Assembly (NCBI RefSeq): GCF_019393635.1
Contig: NC_057862.1
Coordinates: forward strand, 477,404,669 to 477,468,668
Direction of reading: 5' to 3'
DNA: 64,000 bases
From: Dromiciops gliroides
Taxonomy: Eukaryota > Chordata > Mammalia > Microbiotheria > Microbiotheriidae
Shown here: piece after piece, positions 20,010 through 30,870 of the stretch
Layout: each line of letters opens with the position of its first letter
Position numbering within the stretch: position 1 is the stretch's first letter
Translations under genes and position numbers: made by a program
The notes under the pieces: generated by a model
Seen by the model: only the letters and a program-made list of their open reading frames with translations
Told to the model about the DNA's origin: nothing
Databases searched by the model: none

Positions 20010-20338
20010 TGTTCTCTCCTCCCCTGTACACCATCACTTCTCTATATCTCTCTGATCTATATCCCTTTGGGAGGGTCTGTGACTGTTCTCATTTTGTTCC
20101 TTTATATCTCTCTGAAAAGGCCTATAACTGTTTTGACTCTGTCTCTATGTATCTCCCTGAAAATATCTATGTCTATTTTGATTCTGCTTGTAATAAGACC
20201 CATAATTGCCCTGATTGTGTCCTTCTGTACCTTCCTGATAGGGTATATGATTATTCTGATTTAGCTTATAATAAGGCCTGTAATTGCCTTGGTTGTTTCC
20301 TCTATGGTAAAAATTTCCCTGATTATTTCTATTTCCCT
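20010..20338 (-). pseudogene. ERV gag C-terminal Asn/Gln-rich repeat region
   Basis: Following the zinc knuckle, the minus strand holds degenerate tandem units that begin CAGRGAGATA and encode a Gln-Arg-Asp ... Gln-Asn ... Tyr/His-Arg-Pro pattern, spaced about 45 to 80 bases apart. At least one in-frame stop interrupts it. Confidence 0.55.
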
Positions 20339-20339
20339 T

Positions 20340-20753
20340 TTAAAAAAAGTCTTTAAGGCTTTCAGTCATTACCTGTTTCAGTTCATACTTTCTAGTTCTA
20401 CATTCTCTCAACATGTGTCCTTGCTTTCCACAATATTGACATACTTTAGGGGTTCTGTAATGATTTTTAAATGTTTGAGCTAAAAGTGCAGGTGCTAGAA
20501 TGCTTCTGCAAGTATATTTCACAGCATCGTGCATGGGGGGCTTCTGCTGACCTGCCTTTAAAGACTGGTCAAAATCCTTTTTTGAACTGAGGTCATTTTT
20601 AGCTGAGGGAGCTCTGTCATCCCTCTGAACACATGGCTCACTATGGGTACAATTCTTTCTCTCTCTCCAGAGTTTTATAAGAAAATACCATGCTGTAATA
20701 TTAGTAATGGAGAGAAAAAAAATTACAATTGCTAGAACTATTATTATGCTACC
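20340..20753 (-). pseudogene. ERV gag nucleocapsid fragment with one zinc knuckle
   Basis: The open frame (extending to 20786 only through the adjoining SINE) carries CQYCGKQGHMLREC at 20400-20441, a perfect CX2CX4HX4C retroviral zinc knuckle that binds genomic RNA. A hydrophobic stretch of about 20 residues lies near its upstream end (about 20660-20745), which is unusual for gag and may be the remnant of a different reading segment. The SINE at 20754 interrupts the frame. Confidence 0.8.
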
Positions 20754-20905
20754 GGGGGCAGCTAGGTAGTGTGGTGGATAAAGCACAGGCCTTGGATTCA
20801 GGAGGACCTGAGTTCAAATCCAGCCTCAGACACTTGACACTTACTAGCTGTGTGACCCTGGGCAAGTCACTTAACCCTCATTGCCCCCCCCCAAAAAAAG
20901 AGAAT
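20754..20905 (+). mobile_element. Short marsupial SINE inside the ERV
   Basis: Full SINE with a C-run/A-run tail, flanked by the perfect 14-base duplication ATTATTATGCTACC (20740-20753 and 20906-20919). It is therefore younger than the retrovirus. Confidence 0.94.
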
Positions 20906-21500
20906 ATTATTATGCTACCACAGTGGGGCCCAAATTCTGATAAAATGCTCCTAGTAATATTAAGCAGGGGCTCAGCAGGTAAAGCAGACATTATGCAGTC
21001 CCAGAACAACCCAATGAAAAAAGGCAAAAGATAAAAAAAAAAAAAACATTCAGTTATGGTTCAGTATAAATGCTAAGGCTTTTCCCTGCTAGAGGCTTTC
21101 AAAAAAAAATTAAGGGAGGCAGTGGGTGGAAAAAAAATTTTTATAAAAAATTTTTTACCAGTTTAGTAACTCCTACCTGGCTCACCATTAAATATGTAAA
21201 AAAAAAAATTAGCTTCTCCTAATCTGTAAATTTTATAACTGTGGGCTATATGAAAAATTATAACTTTAGAAAAATTATAATTGGGCCGTAAGTCCTGCTA
21301 CGGTCGCAAGTCAAATGTAAAGATATTTTAACTAACTTGGGCCTAATCTGTTGACTTTTGACTGGCTGGCTATCTGACTGCTATTAATTTCCTAAGCCAG
21401 TCTGTAAGGGCTTTTTCCTTCCCCCACTGCCTCTCAGACTGTTAAGAAAAAAGGATTAAAATGCCTCTTTTAATTAAAGCAAACATGGGGTTTATTTAGG

Positions 21501-22117
21501 TGAATAAACTTAGAGTTAAATGTAGAAACAAGGATAACAAAATTAAAATACGACCTGTCAGCTTATTAAACTTTCTGCCACCTCTCGCTTATGGGTGTGC
21601 TGGCCGATGCCACTGCGGCCTGGAGACATGCCTCACTCTGACTGGTTTGCCTTCAGTCCTCTCCAACTGCCTCAGTCTTCTCCCTTTCACTCTTTAACTT
21701 CTTTCACTCCAGCTCTCCTGTCTCACTTTCACTGCTCTGCTCCTCTCTTCTAACTCCAAGCCCCCTTCACTTTGTTGACCCCCCTGAAAAGCCCCTTAGC
21801 ATCCTCAGTCCTCTGGCATCTCTCTACCTCCTTGCTAGCTCTTACTCCATCCCCTCTCTGTCAACCTCTCTTGCTTTCTCCATCCCTTTGCGAGCCCCCA
21901 GCATCTCTTTTTATTCACCTCCTCTCTCAGGTGAAACGCAGGGCTGGCTGCCCCAGGGCCGGCCGAGCCCTGTGCTGATGGGGGCTGGGCAAAACAAACC
22001 CTGGCTCTCTCCAGCTTTTCAGGTGCGGCTTAGCCCAGCTCAGAGGCCTCCACAGCTGAAACAGAGCAGGAGGGGCAGCCCTGCTAGGGGAGCCTGAAGC
22101 TAATTTTAACGCCTACA
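21501..22117 (-). repeat. ERV 5-prime LTR (minus strand)
   Basis: Pair of 17537-18095. Starts TGTAGGC and ends TTTATTCA on the minus strand, the TG...CA ends of a retroviral LTR. A possible primer-binding region resembling a lysine tRNA (GCGACCG...CAGGAC on the minus strand) lies only at about 21290-21310, some 190 bases inside, so it is probably coincidental. Confidence 0.92.
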
Positions 22118-22610
22118 ACAGGTATAGACTGACGTATAGTGAAATGAGCAGAACCAAGAGAACATTGTGCACAGAGACAGTAATATTGTTTGATGAAGAA
22201 CTGTGAATGATTTGACTATTCTCAACAATACAATGATCCAAGACAATCCCAAAAGACTATCGACGAAATATACTATCCATCTAAATTTTTTTAATTTAAA
22301 AATTTTTAATTTTTAATTTAGATGCTATGGCATTTAAAGTATATAAAAAAGGAACATACTAACCACCTCCAAAGAAAGAACAAAGCATGCTATTTTCATT
22401 TTCTTGTTTTTTCTTTTAATCAAGTTTTCTTGTACAAAATGATAAATATGGTAATGTTTTACATAATTATGGATGTATAACCCATATCTGATTGCTTGCC
22501 ACCTCAGGGAGGGGGGAGGGGGGAAGGGAAGAAGGGAAGGAGGGATAAAAATTGGAACTCAAAACTATAAATAAAAATGTTTATTACTTTTTTTTAAAAA
22601 AGAAGCAACT
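22118..22610 (+). mobile_element. L1 3-prime end, right of ERV
   Basis: Continues the L1 left at 17536 (GACTGACGTATAGTGAAATGAGCAGAACC) to the G-rich 3-prime end GGGAGGGGGGAGGGGGGAAG and an A-rich tail. Confidence 0.88.
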
Positions 22611-22619
22611 GGAAGAACT

Positions 22620-23465
22620 CCAAACATTTTATTGAGTGCCCACCTATGTGCAGAGAACTGTACTAGGCACCACTGGTGCCTAAAAACCCCGAAATCATGC
22701 CTGACTCTTATCTTTCCCTCATCTCCATAATGTCACCAGTTCTCAAGTCTTGACAATTCTGTCTCCACATTATCTTGTGAAGTTATCCCCTTCTCTCCAC
22801 TTATACAGTCTCTACCCAAGTCCATGTTGTCACTTCCTCTCATCTGGACTACTGCTAGCCTCCTAATTAGTCTCCTTCTTCCCAGTCTGATCTCCAGTGC
22901 ATCCTCTGAATGTTTGGGGGTTTTTTTGTTTTTTGTTTTGCTGGGAAATGGGGGTTAAGTGACTTGCCCAAGGTCACACAGCTAGTAAGTGTCAAGTGTC
23001 TGAGGCTGGATTTGAACTCAGGTCCTCCTGAATCCAGGGCCGGTGCTTTATCCACTGCGCCACCTAGCTGCCCCCAGCATCCTCTGAATGTTTGCCGTGG
23101 TGACATTCCTAAAGAACAGACCTAACTTTGTCAACACCCTACTCAGAAACCTTTGGTGATTCTGTGATATCTCAAGGACAAAAGACAAACTTCTCAGCCT
23201 GGCATTTAAAGCCACAGTCTGATTCCTGCCTATCTCTCCAGACATTGCATATTACTCACTTTTACTTATTTTCTTTTCCTAGAAAACCAGTGTGCTAGCT
23301 GTTTCCTGTAGGATACCACCTAGGCCTTTTGCACAATGGTTCTCTAATGTCTAGAATGTTCTCCCTCATCACCCCTCCTTCTCTGGATCCCTAGCTTCTT
23401 TTAAAGCACAGCTCAGGTGCCACCTTCTACATAAGATCTTTCCAAGTGCTCTCTCTCCCTCTAAA
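22620..23465 (+). repeat. L2-like LINE 3-prime end, split by a SINE
   Basis: Shows CTCATCTGGACTACTGCTAG (the post-polymerase LDYC motif region), CTGGCATTTAAAGCCACAGTCTGATTCC and GGTGCCACCTTCTACA, in the order of the L2 3-prime end. A SINE interrupts it at 22917-23076. Confidence 0.8.
22917..23076 (-). mobile_element. Short marsupial SINE inside L2
   Basis: Flanked by a perfect 18-base duplication, GCATCCTCTGAATGTTTG, at 22899-22916 and 23077-23094: a textbook target-primed insertion. Confidence 0.95.
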
Positions 23466-23484
23466 TTGCTTGATATAACTTTTT

Positions 23485-24125
23485 TGAGTGTTTGTTGTCT
23501 TGGGAAGGGAGAGAAGGAGAAAGATTTGGAACTCAAAATCTTATAAAAACAAATGTTGAAAACTATCTTTACATGTAACTGGAAAATAATGAAAATACTT
23601 TTATGATTTAAAAAAAGGGAGAACTGGAAATCAAGGGGATGCCTATCAATTGGGGAATAGCTAAACAAGTTGTGGCATATGATTGTGATGAAATGCTACT
23701 GTGCTGTAAGAAATGATGAGCAGGTTGATTTAAAAAAAATCTGGGAAGATGCATAAAATAAGAAAGAATGAAATGAGCAGAATCAAGAAAATGTTGGATA
23801 CAATAAGAGCAATATTGCCCTAAGAACAACTTTGAATGACTAAATCATTTTGAGTATTAGAAAGACTTAAATCAACTACAAAGGATCTATGAAGGAAGGT
23901 GCTGTATATGTCCAGAGAAAGAACTGATAAATAGAAGTAAGCATAGGATGGTTTTACATATACATATATGTATATGTATGTATATATGTATGTATGTGTG
24001 TATACATATATATATATATAGGTATCTGTGTTAAATGGTATTCTCTAGTGGGAAGGGAGGGAAGGAAATAGTTCAAACTTAAAATATAACCAAAAATACA
24101 TTAAAAATAAAATTTTATTAAAAAA
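23485..24125 (+). mobile_element. L1 3-prime end fragments (two in series)
   Basis: 23485-23612 is an L1 3-prime terminus (GGAACTCAAAATCTTATAAA, AATGTTGAAAACTATCTTTACA). A second starts at about 23625 (CTATCAATTGGGGAATAGCT) and ends in a TATG/TATA simple repeat (23955-24022) and an A-rich tail. Confidence 0.8.
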
Positions 24126-24310
24126 AGAAATTCTATAACTTTCTACAAGCTTCACTTTTATTCACCATGGGCATACACTGTTTCTTTGCAATAAACTGTA
24201 AGCTTCACAAAGGAAATGACTATTAGTTTTTGACTCTATGTCCCCTGTGCCTAGCACAGTGCCTTGTGCAGAAGAGGTACTTAATGTGTTTGAAACCGAA
24301 TAACTATTTT
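24126..24310 (+). repeat. L2 3-prime tail fragment
   Basis: TGTAAGCTTCACAAAGGAAATG, TGTGCCTAGCACAGTGCCTT: the terminal L2 segment. A similar tail lies at 26940-27050 and 30650-30760. Confidence 0.65.
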
Positions 24311-24421
24311 AAAATTGGGACAGATATTTATTTACCCATCTTCTCTTCTCTTGTCCCTCCTATTTCTATATCTCTTCTTCTTCCTTCTTTTCCCCTCTTT
24401 CCTTGTTTTTCTCTGAATTTC

Positions 24422-24573
24422 TTTTTTTTTTTTTTTGGCAGGGTAATGAGGGTTAAGTGACTTGCCCAGGGTCACACAGCTACTCAGTGTCAAGTGTCTG
24501 AGGCAGGATTTGAACTCAGGTCTTCCTGAATCCAGGGCCAGTGCTTAATTCACTGTGCCACCTAGCTGCCCCC
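24422..24573 (-). mobile_element. Short marsupial SINE
   Basis: Poly-T tail and complete body, flanked by TTTTCTCTGAATTTC at 24407-24421 and 24574-24588. Confidence 0.94.
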
Positions 24574-24754
24574 TTTTCTCTGAATTTCAAGACAATATTT
24601 GTAAATTGTTTGGTGCTAATCATTAAACAAATGCTGATTCCCTTCCCTTCACCTTCTCTTTCTCCAACAATTCATCAAGCACCTGGTAGATGTCCAATGT
24701 GGCACTACACACTTGGGGAGTAAATATATGTGCACACATACACATATACATGTA

Positions 24755-24951
24755 TTATATATATATATATATATAAGATATATATATATGTATACATATA
24801 TATATATGGGGCAGCTAGGTGGCACAGTGGATAGAGCACTGGCCCTGGAGTCAGGAGTACCTGAGTTCAAATCCAGCCTCAGACACTTAACATTTACTAG
24901 CTGTGTGACCCTGGGCAAGTCACTTAACCCCAATTGCCTCACACAAAAAAA

Positions 24952-25010
<59 letters not shown>

Positions 25011-25012
25011 GT
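24755..25012 (+). repeat. (TA)n microsatellite interrupted by a SINE (24808-24954)
   Basis: TA tracts at about 24755-24807 and 24955-25012 flank a complete short SINE of the AATTGCCTCAC subtype. Its A-rich tail merges with the TA repeat, so the SINE inserted into, or seeded, the tract. Confidence 0.9.
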
Positions 25013-26570
25013 ATAAAGAATAGCGCTTGTCCTTCTCTAAAGAGGTGGCTGTTCTTCCAGAAAATCCAAACCAACACACATGAAACAGTTAACAATACAA
25101 GATGATAAGTAGGTGATTAAGTACTGAGCAAAATGAGTGGTACAGATAGTGGGCAGTATCAGAAGGAACAAGTGCTCAATTAGAATGTGGGAAGGTTTGT
25201 TGTTGTTGTTATTGTTATTGCTTTTTATTTTCTTTTGCTAAAACTCCACAGGAAGGCAGACTGGAGGCATGTGCACACTGAGTGTTTTACAGTGTTCTGT
25301 GAGCCAGATTAAAAGGTACCTGTGGGAGTTCAGAGAGAGAAAACAATGAGTGCCAGAGTTGATGGAACAGGCTTTAGGAGAGAGATAGTGCAGGAGAAGG
25401 AGAAAGGGAGAAAAGGTCTGAGGAGACTGGGCTAATGTTTTTATTTTGGTGTGATTGTGTACCCAGAATGCTTAACTTTGTGACTAAGGGCTTAGAGACA
25501 AAAGCAAACATAGTATGTCCCTGTACAGAGACTTACTTAAAACTATCCATCACTCCACACTATTTCAGTCCTATGCACAGGCCACAATACTAAGTAGAGA
25601 TTAGGGGTGGGGCAAGAGAGCAAGCATAGTGCCAAAAACCATAGCCAATGACTGAGTATAAATGGGGGATATCCCATTCTTCTTCCTTTCTTCTTATTTT
25701 ATATTCTTTTGGTCTCTTACATAATTTTCAACATCTTCTTCGCTATTAGAATGCATTTCCCTCTGCCCCTGTCCCTACCCCTGATCCACCATAGAATCCC
25801 CAGTCACCCAAAAGAAGGAAGGTGATATTTTCCAGTGTTTATAATTGTGCTCCCTGAAAAAAAATCTTGCCTGAGAGCATGAATGAAATTTCAAGGGGTG
25901 ATGATAGAATATGAGAATCAAGTATCTCCAAAAAGTCCTGTGAAAAGACCCATTCTTATAATGAATAGTATTTAGTATTGCTTGAATGCTTCAGTGAGCT
26001 CAAGGGTTCTCAGGAAGGGAAAGGTGTGGCCCACTCACAGCAGAAGCATTGATATATTGCAAGGATGCACACAGTAGTACACGAATTTTCTGAAGGAAGA
26101 AGCCCTAGTCAGCAATCTCATAACAATCACTTTCACTTATGAGAAGGAGGTATTTCTTCCAGGAGGGGTAAGGAGTTGGGATAGATAGCTCAAGTGGAGT
26201 CAAGTAGCAGAACATATTTGGGACCAATCCTTCCCTGGTTCAGAGAGGTTTTATACCTTCAAGAGGCTGGGATGGAAAAATACTGGCATTGCCCTTGTAA
26301 ACTGCCTTGAATTTTTATTTACTGCTGTCCTCTCTCCTTGGACAGCCTTGTGCTGGAGTAGGAGAGGAGGCAGGCAGGAGACAGGAGTAACTTAAGATAT
26401 AATATATTATCTCTGAGAGGACATAACCACTGGAGGCCTGGATTAGTGGTATCTATGCCAGGCTGGCATTTATGGCATTTAATATAAGACTGAATTCCCA
26501 TCTATAAGTCTTCAGGTTTGGCAGCCAGGGTATTGGAAGGGAGGAAATGAGGACAGGGAAGAAGGGAGGA
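25013..26570. other. Intergenic stretch without recognised features
   Basis: Mixed-composition sequence with no interspersed repeat I can name and no convincing exon. Unlike its neighbours it looks like old unique DNA. Confidence 0.4.
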
Positions 26571-26571
26571 G

Positions 26572-26800
26572 AAGGAAGGAAGGAAGGAAGGGAGGAAGGA
26601 AGGAAGGAAGGAAGGAAGGAGGGAGGGAGGGAGGGAGGGAAGGAAGGAAGGAGGGAAGGAGAGAGGTAGAGGGAAGGAGGAGAGGAAAAAAGAGGGAAGG
26701 AAAGGAGAGGGAAAAGGTTCTGCTCCTCTCTCCCTTCCTTCCTTTCTTTCTTTCTTCCCTTTCTTCCTTCCTTCTTTCCTCCATTCCTCCCTGAGTTGGG
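26572..26800. repeat. (GGAA)n/(GGGA)n purine tract followed by a CCTT tract
   Basis: GGAA and GGGA units on the + strand to about 26715, then CCTTCCTT/TTTC units to about 26785. The two halves are partly complementary and could fold back. Confidence 0.9.
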
Positions 26801-27079
26801 GAAGTTAGATCAGGGCAGAGAAGGGAGGAAAGAAGGGAGAAAGCCTTGCCTGATTATCCAGTTAAAAAGTAAAAAGATCTCTCATTTCTTCAACATAATT
26901 ATCAGATACTGCCATAAAATAGTTATTTTTATACCTCCTTAATCTCCCATACTAGACTATAAATTCCTTAAGGGCAGAGACCATGCCTTACTAATCTTTG
27001 TATCTCTCTAATAGCCTAGAATATTGGCTGGTGGACAGTGGGTGTTTATGGAACAATCATTGGAAAAAGAAAAAAAACA

Positions 27080-27230
27080 TTTAATCAAATGTGAGACTTG
27101 GGGTCAGGAGAGTTCTGGATTCAAATTCTACCTTTGATATGAATTAGTTCTATGAACACAGGGAAGTCATTTAATCTCTCCTTGTCTCAGTTTACTCATC
27201 TGTAAAACTAAGGGTAATAATACCAAAGTG
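27080..27230 (+). repeat. MIR-like SINE
   Basis: GACTTGGGGTCAGGAGAGTTCTGGATTCAAATTC through CTCAGTTTACTCATCTGTAA. The stretch 27230-27970 after it holds nothing I recognise. Confidence 0.7.
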
Positions 27231-28032
27231 ACCCCTAAACAGGTTTGTTATGAGGCTCCACAATAGGCATGCCCATGCTTACCTAGGATCAGTTAAGATT
27301 CTTGGACAATGTGCATGTGAATTCACCTTGCCTTGGGTGCCCATTATTCTCCTAACTTGGTCTCACTGACTCAAGTTCCCTAATGGAGATCTGGAGAAAT
27401 GTCCAAGCATCCACAAGGCCTGGTTAGGGAGCCGAGTGTTTTGAGCAGCTGGCACCAGAGTGAGATGCAGGAGAGACAAGGTTCAATTAGTCAGAGGAAA
27501 GGAATTCACAGTCTCCATAAGGGAAAGCAAGAGAAGAGATAGAGATGCCCAGCATCACTTGGACCTGGAGAGAAGTCTACATTAGCATCATCTTTGTGGT
27601 CACAAAGGGGAAGAATGATTAGCCCAGCAAGGAACCATGTGCATTAAGGAGCCATTATTGGGACTCTGTAGGCCCAAAGAGAAGATAAGACCCATCAAAA
27701 TAGGAGTGCTCTCTGGAAGGGGGAATAGAGTTTTCCTAAATAGTGATGGACTCAGGTTTTAAAAAATCATTCTGGTTTTTGTCATATTATCTGAGATTTT
27801 TATTTTCTAAATGAAACCTGCCCTATGGTCAATGTTTTGTTACCCAAAATATTTGCTGAATGTCTTTAGACATACATGAGTCAAATCTTGATATTTCTAG
27901 GGTGAGCCATCTGAAAAGCAAACTTGTCTATAGAGATTGTGATTGCAAATGAGACCCCTAAGCTGAATCTGAACAACTGGTGGCACAATGGATAGATCAC
28001 CTAGGCTAGAGTCAGGAAGACCTGAGTTCGAA

Positions 28033-28532
28033 TGTGGTAAAAATTATTTGTGGGATTGGCAGCTTTTGAAGGACCTCCCCTTTTGGGGGAGAAAAGATTG
28101 AATGCTCCCTGAAGGGAGGTTAAAGGGCACTTCAAGAATGCTAAGCTCTTGAGGCACTTGCAGAATGCCAACTCTAGAGTGACTTCTGGAACTCGAGTTC
28201 GCTCTCTCTGGCTGGTGACTGAGGTCCTGGTGGCACGCAAGCACTTAGACTGGCAGGCTGTTCAGGTTGGTGAGTTACTTACTGAAAACCCTAAATTCCT
28301 TTGAACCAGCTTAAGCTAAGTTTACAGTTAAGAGTATTTCTCTGTATTTCTATTTTCCTATTTCCTTATCTTTGATTTTTATTAGTTTCACCTTTGTTGT
28401 TTAATTAATTCCCAAGTAATAAAATCTGATCCTTTTGTGAACTAAAGCTTAGAGGCTCCTTTCTTATTGGCCTGGGAGAAATATCTAAAAAGGGCTGTTC
28501 AGAGGGGAGGTTAAATCTAAAAGGGTCCTTCA
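28033..28532 (+). repeat. Probable solo LTR
   Basis: TG...CA ends (TGTGGTAAAAATT to GGTCCTTCA), about 500 bases, with a polyadenylation signal AATAAA at about 28419. A truncated SINE (27975-28032) abuts on the left and an L1 5-prime end on the right. No duplication is seen, so the boundaries may have been disturbed. Confidence 0.5.
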
Positions 28533-28540
28533 TGCTACTG

Positions 28541-29515
28541 GGGGGTGCGGGTGGAGCCAAGATGGCAGAGGAGAGGCTGTGACTCCCACAAGCTCCAGAT
28601 AAACCTGTCCACCCACTCCCAAATAATGTGGTAAAAAAAAACAAAACCTAGAGCAGCCTAATGCACATAAGAACAGAGTGAGACTATTTTTCAGCAAAAG
28701 AGGGCAATTGTGATCATCTACGGACCAGGCTGAACAGCTCAGCACGAAGTCCAGACCCAGTCAGGAACAGACAGTGCTTCTAACGTCCATCAGAGTCTTC
28801 AGCGCCAGCAGCTTCTGAGGCTCTGATCACGGACTGGTGAAGGGGTTCAGTGATAGGCCGGGGTGAAGTGGAGGCAGTCTCTGCTGGAGTTGGGGCAAAG
28901 CACCCTGGTTCTGAACCAGTAGGCTAAATCGAGTGGTGGTGGCCCAGTGGGGATGGGGCACAGACACACCAAACTTCCAACCATAGAGAATCAAAGTTCA
29001 GACTTCTGCTTCTGCGTCAAAGAGAAAGTGGCCATTGTTACACACAGGCCCCGCAGGCTGAGAAGAATCTCAATCACCCCCTGGGCCAAGCTGTAGCTTG
29101 AACAGTGTGTCCTGGAAGCAGTGCTACACTTTAAGAAGGAGTTAAAAGCCAAGAAATAGCTGGCCAAGAGGAGTAAGCAGAGAAAGCAACAAACCATCGA
29201 AAACTTCTTTGGGGGAAAGGTAGACCACAATACACCCTCAGAAGAAGAAGATAATAACAGGGTCAAAGCTCCAACATTAAAAGCTTCCAAGAAAAATATG
29301 AATTGGTCTCAGACCATGGAAGCACTCAAAAGGGACTTTGAAGAGAAAGTAAGAGAGATAGAAGGAAGATTTAGAGAGATGGAGGAAAGTCATGAGAAAA
29401 AAAGTCAACAGTTTGAAAAGCCAAATGGGAAAAGAAATAGAAAAGTTCTCTCAAGAAAATAATTGCCTAAGAATTAGTATTGAACAAATGGAAGCTAGAG
29501 AGTGCTACTGAATGC
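28541..29515 (+). mobile_element. L1 5-prime end: 5-prime UTR and start of ORF1
   Basis: Begins GGGGGTGCGGGTGGAGCC with CAAGATGGC (28558-28566), the YY1-type motif found at L1 starts. It runs about 750 bases of leader to ORF1 codons at about 29299 (MNWSQTMEALKRDFEEK, the coiled-coil start of ORF1p), with a stop about 55 codons later. It then ends abruptly at about 29515, so it is 3-prime truncated, unlike most L1 copies. Confidence 0.8.
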
Positions 29516-29519
29516 TAGT

Positions 29520-29720
29520 GAAAGAAGTCACTTAATAATGCTGACTGGTCCCATTACAAATTTATATTATCCAATTTCAACACTGCCCTCCTTGCTTCGT
29601 TCCCATCTATTTACACTTTCCCAGTTGACTCTCCAGCCTTTCCCAATAGCATTTGAGCTCCACCTTCTTCTCTCTCCCAGTTATCTGGCATTTCAATCAT
29701 TTTTCAGTTCCCAGTACTTT
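29520..29720 (+). repeat. L2-like LINE ORF fragment
   Basis: ATGCTGACTGGTCCCATTAC and following bases parallel 60506-60640 (CTGATTGGATCCACTACAAA), which lies within a longer L2/CR1-like element. The stretch 29720-30440 is otherwise unrecognised. Confidence 0.5.
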
Positions 29721-30439
29721 CATTCTTCTACCCAGAACTCCAAGATCCCCTCTGTGGATCTCCAGGCTGGAGTATCCCAAGCTTCAGAAGTCCCAGGTGG
29801 TATGATTTAAGGAGAATCAGGTTCTTCACTCACCTGGCCTATCCCCTGGCCTGTAGATGACCCCAGACCAACTTGCTAATTATCAGCTTCGATGAGCCTG
29901 TGCCCCTCCCTGACCTGGGCCACTGCTACTCAAGCCTACCTCCTGGTTCCTAGCAGGTATGAAAAACCCAAGTTTGGCCTCAGCACTAGCATAGACCCCC
30001 TATAGTCTCCCCTCTGCCAAGGGCTCAGCCCTCTCACCAGACTGTGAGCTTAGTTCCAGACAACACTGGTGCTTCAGCTGATTCAGAGGCTCTGGGGGTC
30101 TCCATCTCTGGTGAGGCCTTCCTGGGACTGGATCTGTGTCAGGGTGACTGTGGGGTTGGGCTCCATTCTTTTCTCAGCACAGCAGCTCCATCCTTCTAAC
30201 CTTCCAAGCTCTTCTTGGTTAGAAGATGATTTCAGTACCACCTCCATGGATCTCTAATAGAACTTTTAGCCCCCAGGTCAGGGACCCATATGAGTCAGAA
30301 TGATATCTCATGTTTAGAGACATTTAGACCTTTCCAAATCTATCAATGCCCTTCTGCAGAGTTGATACCCAGAAGTAAATACAACATTCTTATGTGGTCT
30401 GAAAAGGAGAATTTGGGAAATAGCAAGTGGGTTACCCTG

Positions 30440-30870
30440 GAAGTAAGGAGTTCTCTTTCCTCTCCATTTAAAAGTCCTGCCTTCTCTTTAAGGTCAAAGT
30501 TCAAAACCTGCAAGGAGTCAACCCCTGGAACTCATAAATGTCCTTTTCCTTTGAATTTCTATAGCATTAATTATCAAAATCACAAATTTGGCACTTGTCA
30601 CATATTACCTCTATTGTTATTTTTTATGGATATGCTCTATACTTAGATTGAAAGCAACTAGAAATAGGGGCCTGTGCCTTAGACTTCTTTCTATTCCCAG
30701 TGCAGAATTTTTCATGTGCTTAATAAATGTTTAATGACAATTATGATGCTAAAATTGAAAGAGCACTAAACTAGACCAAGATTTTTAGTCCTAACTGCCA
30801 CTAAGTATTCCAAGGCAAGTCATTTCATCTTTCTTGACCTCTGTTCCCTCATCTGTAAAAGAAATTGCTT
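30440..30870 (+). repeat. L2 3-prime tail followed by MIR-like SINE
   Basis: Up to about 30760 there is an L2-type end (TGTGCTTAATAAATGTTTAA), then a MIR-like block (CTAACTGCCACTAAGTATTC, CCTCATCTGTAAAAG). 30870-31860 holds nothing I recognise. Confidence 0.5.

Larger units (their letters stand above)
17537..22117 (-). mobile_element. Endogenous retrovirus, defective, minus strand
   Basis: Paired LTRs, polypurine tract, a gag zinc knuckle (20400-20441) and a polymerase fragment (19551-19919) lie in the right order on the minus strand. The internal region is only about 3.4 kb including a SINE, so most of gag, pol and env is deleted or unrecognisable. The polymerase motif favours a gammaretrovirus-like (class I) relative, but this is tentative. 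I find no clear primer-binding site and no clean target duplication. Confidence 0.88.

Noticed and set aside
26512-26784. Ser/Pro/Leu-rich 90-codon minus frame
   Set aside because: Produced by the GGAA/GGGA tract.
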